Part shown: positions 53,482 to 54,298 of the stretch, in pieces | Numbering within the stretch: the first letter of the stretch is position 1 | Layout: each line of letters opens with the position of its first letter | DNA from: Amoebophrya sp. A120 | Taxonomy: Eukaryota; Sar; Dinophyceae; Syndiniales; Amoebophryaceae | NCBI GenBank assembly: GCA_905178155.1 | Contig: CAJINV010000003.1 | Location: 6,574,156-6,628,453 of the forward strand | Length of the DNA: 54,298 nt | Direction of reading: 5' to 3' | Program-made: the position numbers and the translations under genes | Notes under the pieces: generated by a model | Database searches by the model: none | The model's input: only the letters and a program-made list of their open reading frames with translations | Told to the model about the DNA's origin: nothing

Positions 53482-53757
53482 TATTGAGAGGAAAAATTCC
53501 CCCTCCCCATACTGAAAAGGCACGCTGCTAAAAATTTGTGATGCTGATTTGTGACCACAAATCCTGCCTCTCTTGCGAGGGGGCAAATCCAAAGAGTCCG
53601 CCGCTGCATACCGGAGATTTTTCATGCTGTTACGCCTACATCGAAGGCCTCTGCTATGCTAAGCGGCTACACAAAAACACCCCTGCGCAGGCTGAGGCTT
53701 TGCCTGCAGTGCCTCACTAGCCTCCAGAAGCTCCGCCTGTACGTGGTTGACATGTAA
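53482..53757 (+). mobile_element. Family-A introner, right end not found
   Basis: Starts TATTGAGAGGAAAAATTCC after GAACC. The interior matches family A up to about 53700; no right TIR plus GAACC appears before the window ends. Either truncated by an insertion or continuing outside. Confidence 0.7.
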
Positions 53758-54246
53758 AACAAGTATCCGCTAGATAGAGGATGAAAAAATAAATAGAAGC
53801 GCAAAGATGACAGGACGACCCACGCGAATCTTATTGGGATACGATCCAAAAAAAAAAAAGTGCGAAGGATGACAAGGAAACCCGCCCGCAGCTCGCCACT
53901 GCTGCCTCTCTTCTGTTGAAGAAAGCGCAGCGGCCCGCGGGCGCGAAGAGTGGAGCTCGCTGGGTGGCGGACTTGCAGCGCCCCGCGACATCGGCCCGCT
54001 TGGCTATGGCCTCGCGCCTGCCGGCTGGCTGGCCGTCGCATGAGCCACGCCGGGCTAGCTGGGCCCCGGGTTAGTTTGGCCTCGCGCCCGCCCGGCTAGC
54101 TCGAGCCGGCACGGGCCGGGATGGCCGGGTCGCCTTTCGTTGTCTGGGCCCACCTTGCCTTCGGCCGCGCGGATTAGTTCGTTGTAGGCCGCACGGCTTC
54201 GGTTTTGGCACCTGGCTGCGCGGGCCCGGTTTTGCCGCTTCTCTGC
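53758..54246. other. No gene recognised; A-rich then GC-rich
   Basis: AT-rich start with an A12 run near 53849, then very GC-rich sequence with GGCC-containing words (CGGGCCGGGATGGCCGGG). No protein-like frame. It may be an insertion in the last introner. Confidence 0.4.
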
Positions 54247-54298
54247 GAGGCTTCCGGGCTTCGAGGCTTCCGGGCTTCGAGGCTTCCGGGCTTCGAGG
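54247..54298. repeat. 16-bp tandem repeat at window edge
   Basis: GAGGCTTCCGGGCTTC repeated a little over three times up to the last base. Confidence 0.9.

Noticed and set aside
5051-52567. CRISPR array, because near-identical 40-bp repeats recur
   Set aside because: The repeats are paired inverted termini of 150-400-bp elements with coding sequence between them, not evenly spaced direct repeats with unique spacers.
2863-53445. Euglenid-type non-conventional introns
   Set aside because: Those also form terminal pairings, but here the families are highly repetitive with long TIRs and regular 5-bp TSDs. A euglenozoan source cannot be fully excluded.
2808-53481. A string of frameshifted pseudogene fragments
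   Set aside because: All interruptions are introners with TSDs; after removing them there is no stop or shift over 8,867 codons, and domain motifs are intact across junctions.
2808-53481. Bacterial (Mycoplasma-like) origin of the sequence because of DUF285 repeats
   Set aside because: Dozens of spliced elements, a LINE, simple-repeat-tailed insertions and PAN/sushi/LamG-like domains make this eukaryotic nuclear DNA.

Overview
ORGANISM. This is eukaryotic nuclear DNA. The closest match I know is a syndinian dinoflagellate such as Amoebophrya (moderate confidence). Reasons: one huge gene is cut into more than 50 exons by repetitive, transposon-like introns ('introners') with terminal inverted repeats (TIRs), short target-site duplications (TSDs) and no GT-AG ends, and a LINE retrotransposon sits inside one of them. 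From memory, invasive non-canonical introner elements are reported from Amoebophrya; I could not check this.

LAYOUT. 1-2634: GC-rich sequence with an ATG-less CCCH zinc-finger ORF (419-1063), a perfect 116-bp direct repeat and a possible membrane-protein exon on the minus strand. 2635-53757: one giant plus-strand gene that enters from the left and appears to leave on the right. I reconstructed 56 exons by hand. Exons 1-39 (2808-33523) join into 5,090 uninterrupted codons. Exons 40-56 (37456-53481) join into 3,777 more. Between these blocks lie a 100-N gap and a LINE, and at least one exon is missing there. 53758-54298: GC-rich sequence with no recognised gene, ending in a 16-bp tandem repeat.

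THE GIANT PROTEIN (at least about 8,870 residues here). It is a modular, presumably extracellular, protein. The recurring unit is a CPxDDPFRV motif, a PKD-like beta domain (tVyWGDG...HTY...GtYtVviRG-GW), then 6-12 BspA-like/DUF285 repeats (WdvskVtsMssMF), ending with PCvskWrptkvt...CATPNla.W...tdWatgAG. I count 16 PKD-like domains. Inserted among them are PAN/Apple-like cysteine domains, one sushi-like domain, two discoidin-like segments and a LamG-like domain. By analogy this suggests an adhesion or surface protein; that is inference.

THE INTRONS. All 54 introns that can be seen whole start TAT (occasionally TAG) and end in or near ATA. In each, the last 5 bases of the upstream exon are repeated directly after the element: 41 pairs are exact, 11 have one mismatch and 2 have two. 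Dropping the element plus one repeat copy restores both the reading frame and the domain consensus every time. There are at least six TIR families (called A-F here). Two introners carry another introner nested inside them. Several contain further insertions with simple-repeat tails. Throughout the feature list, coordinates give the element without its TSD; the left TSD is the last 5 bases of the preceding exon and the right TSD is the 5 bases after the element. All coordinates and counts were made by eye.
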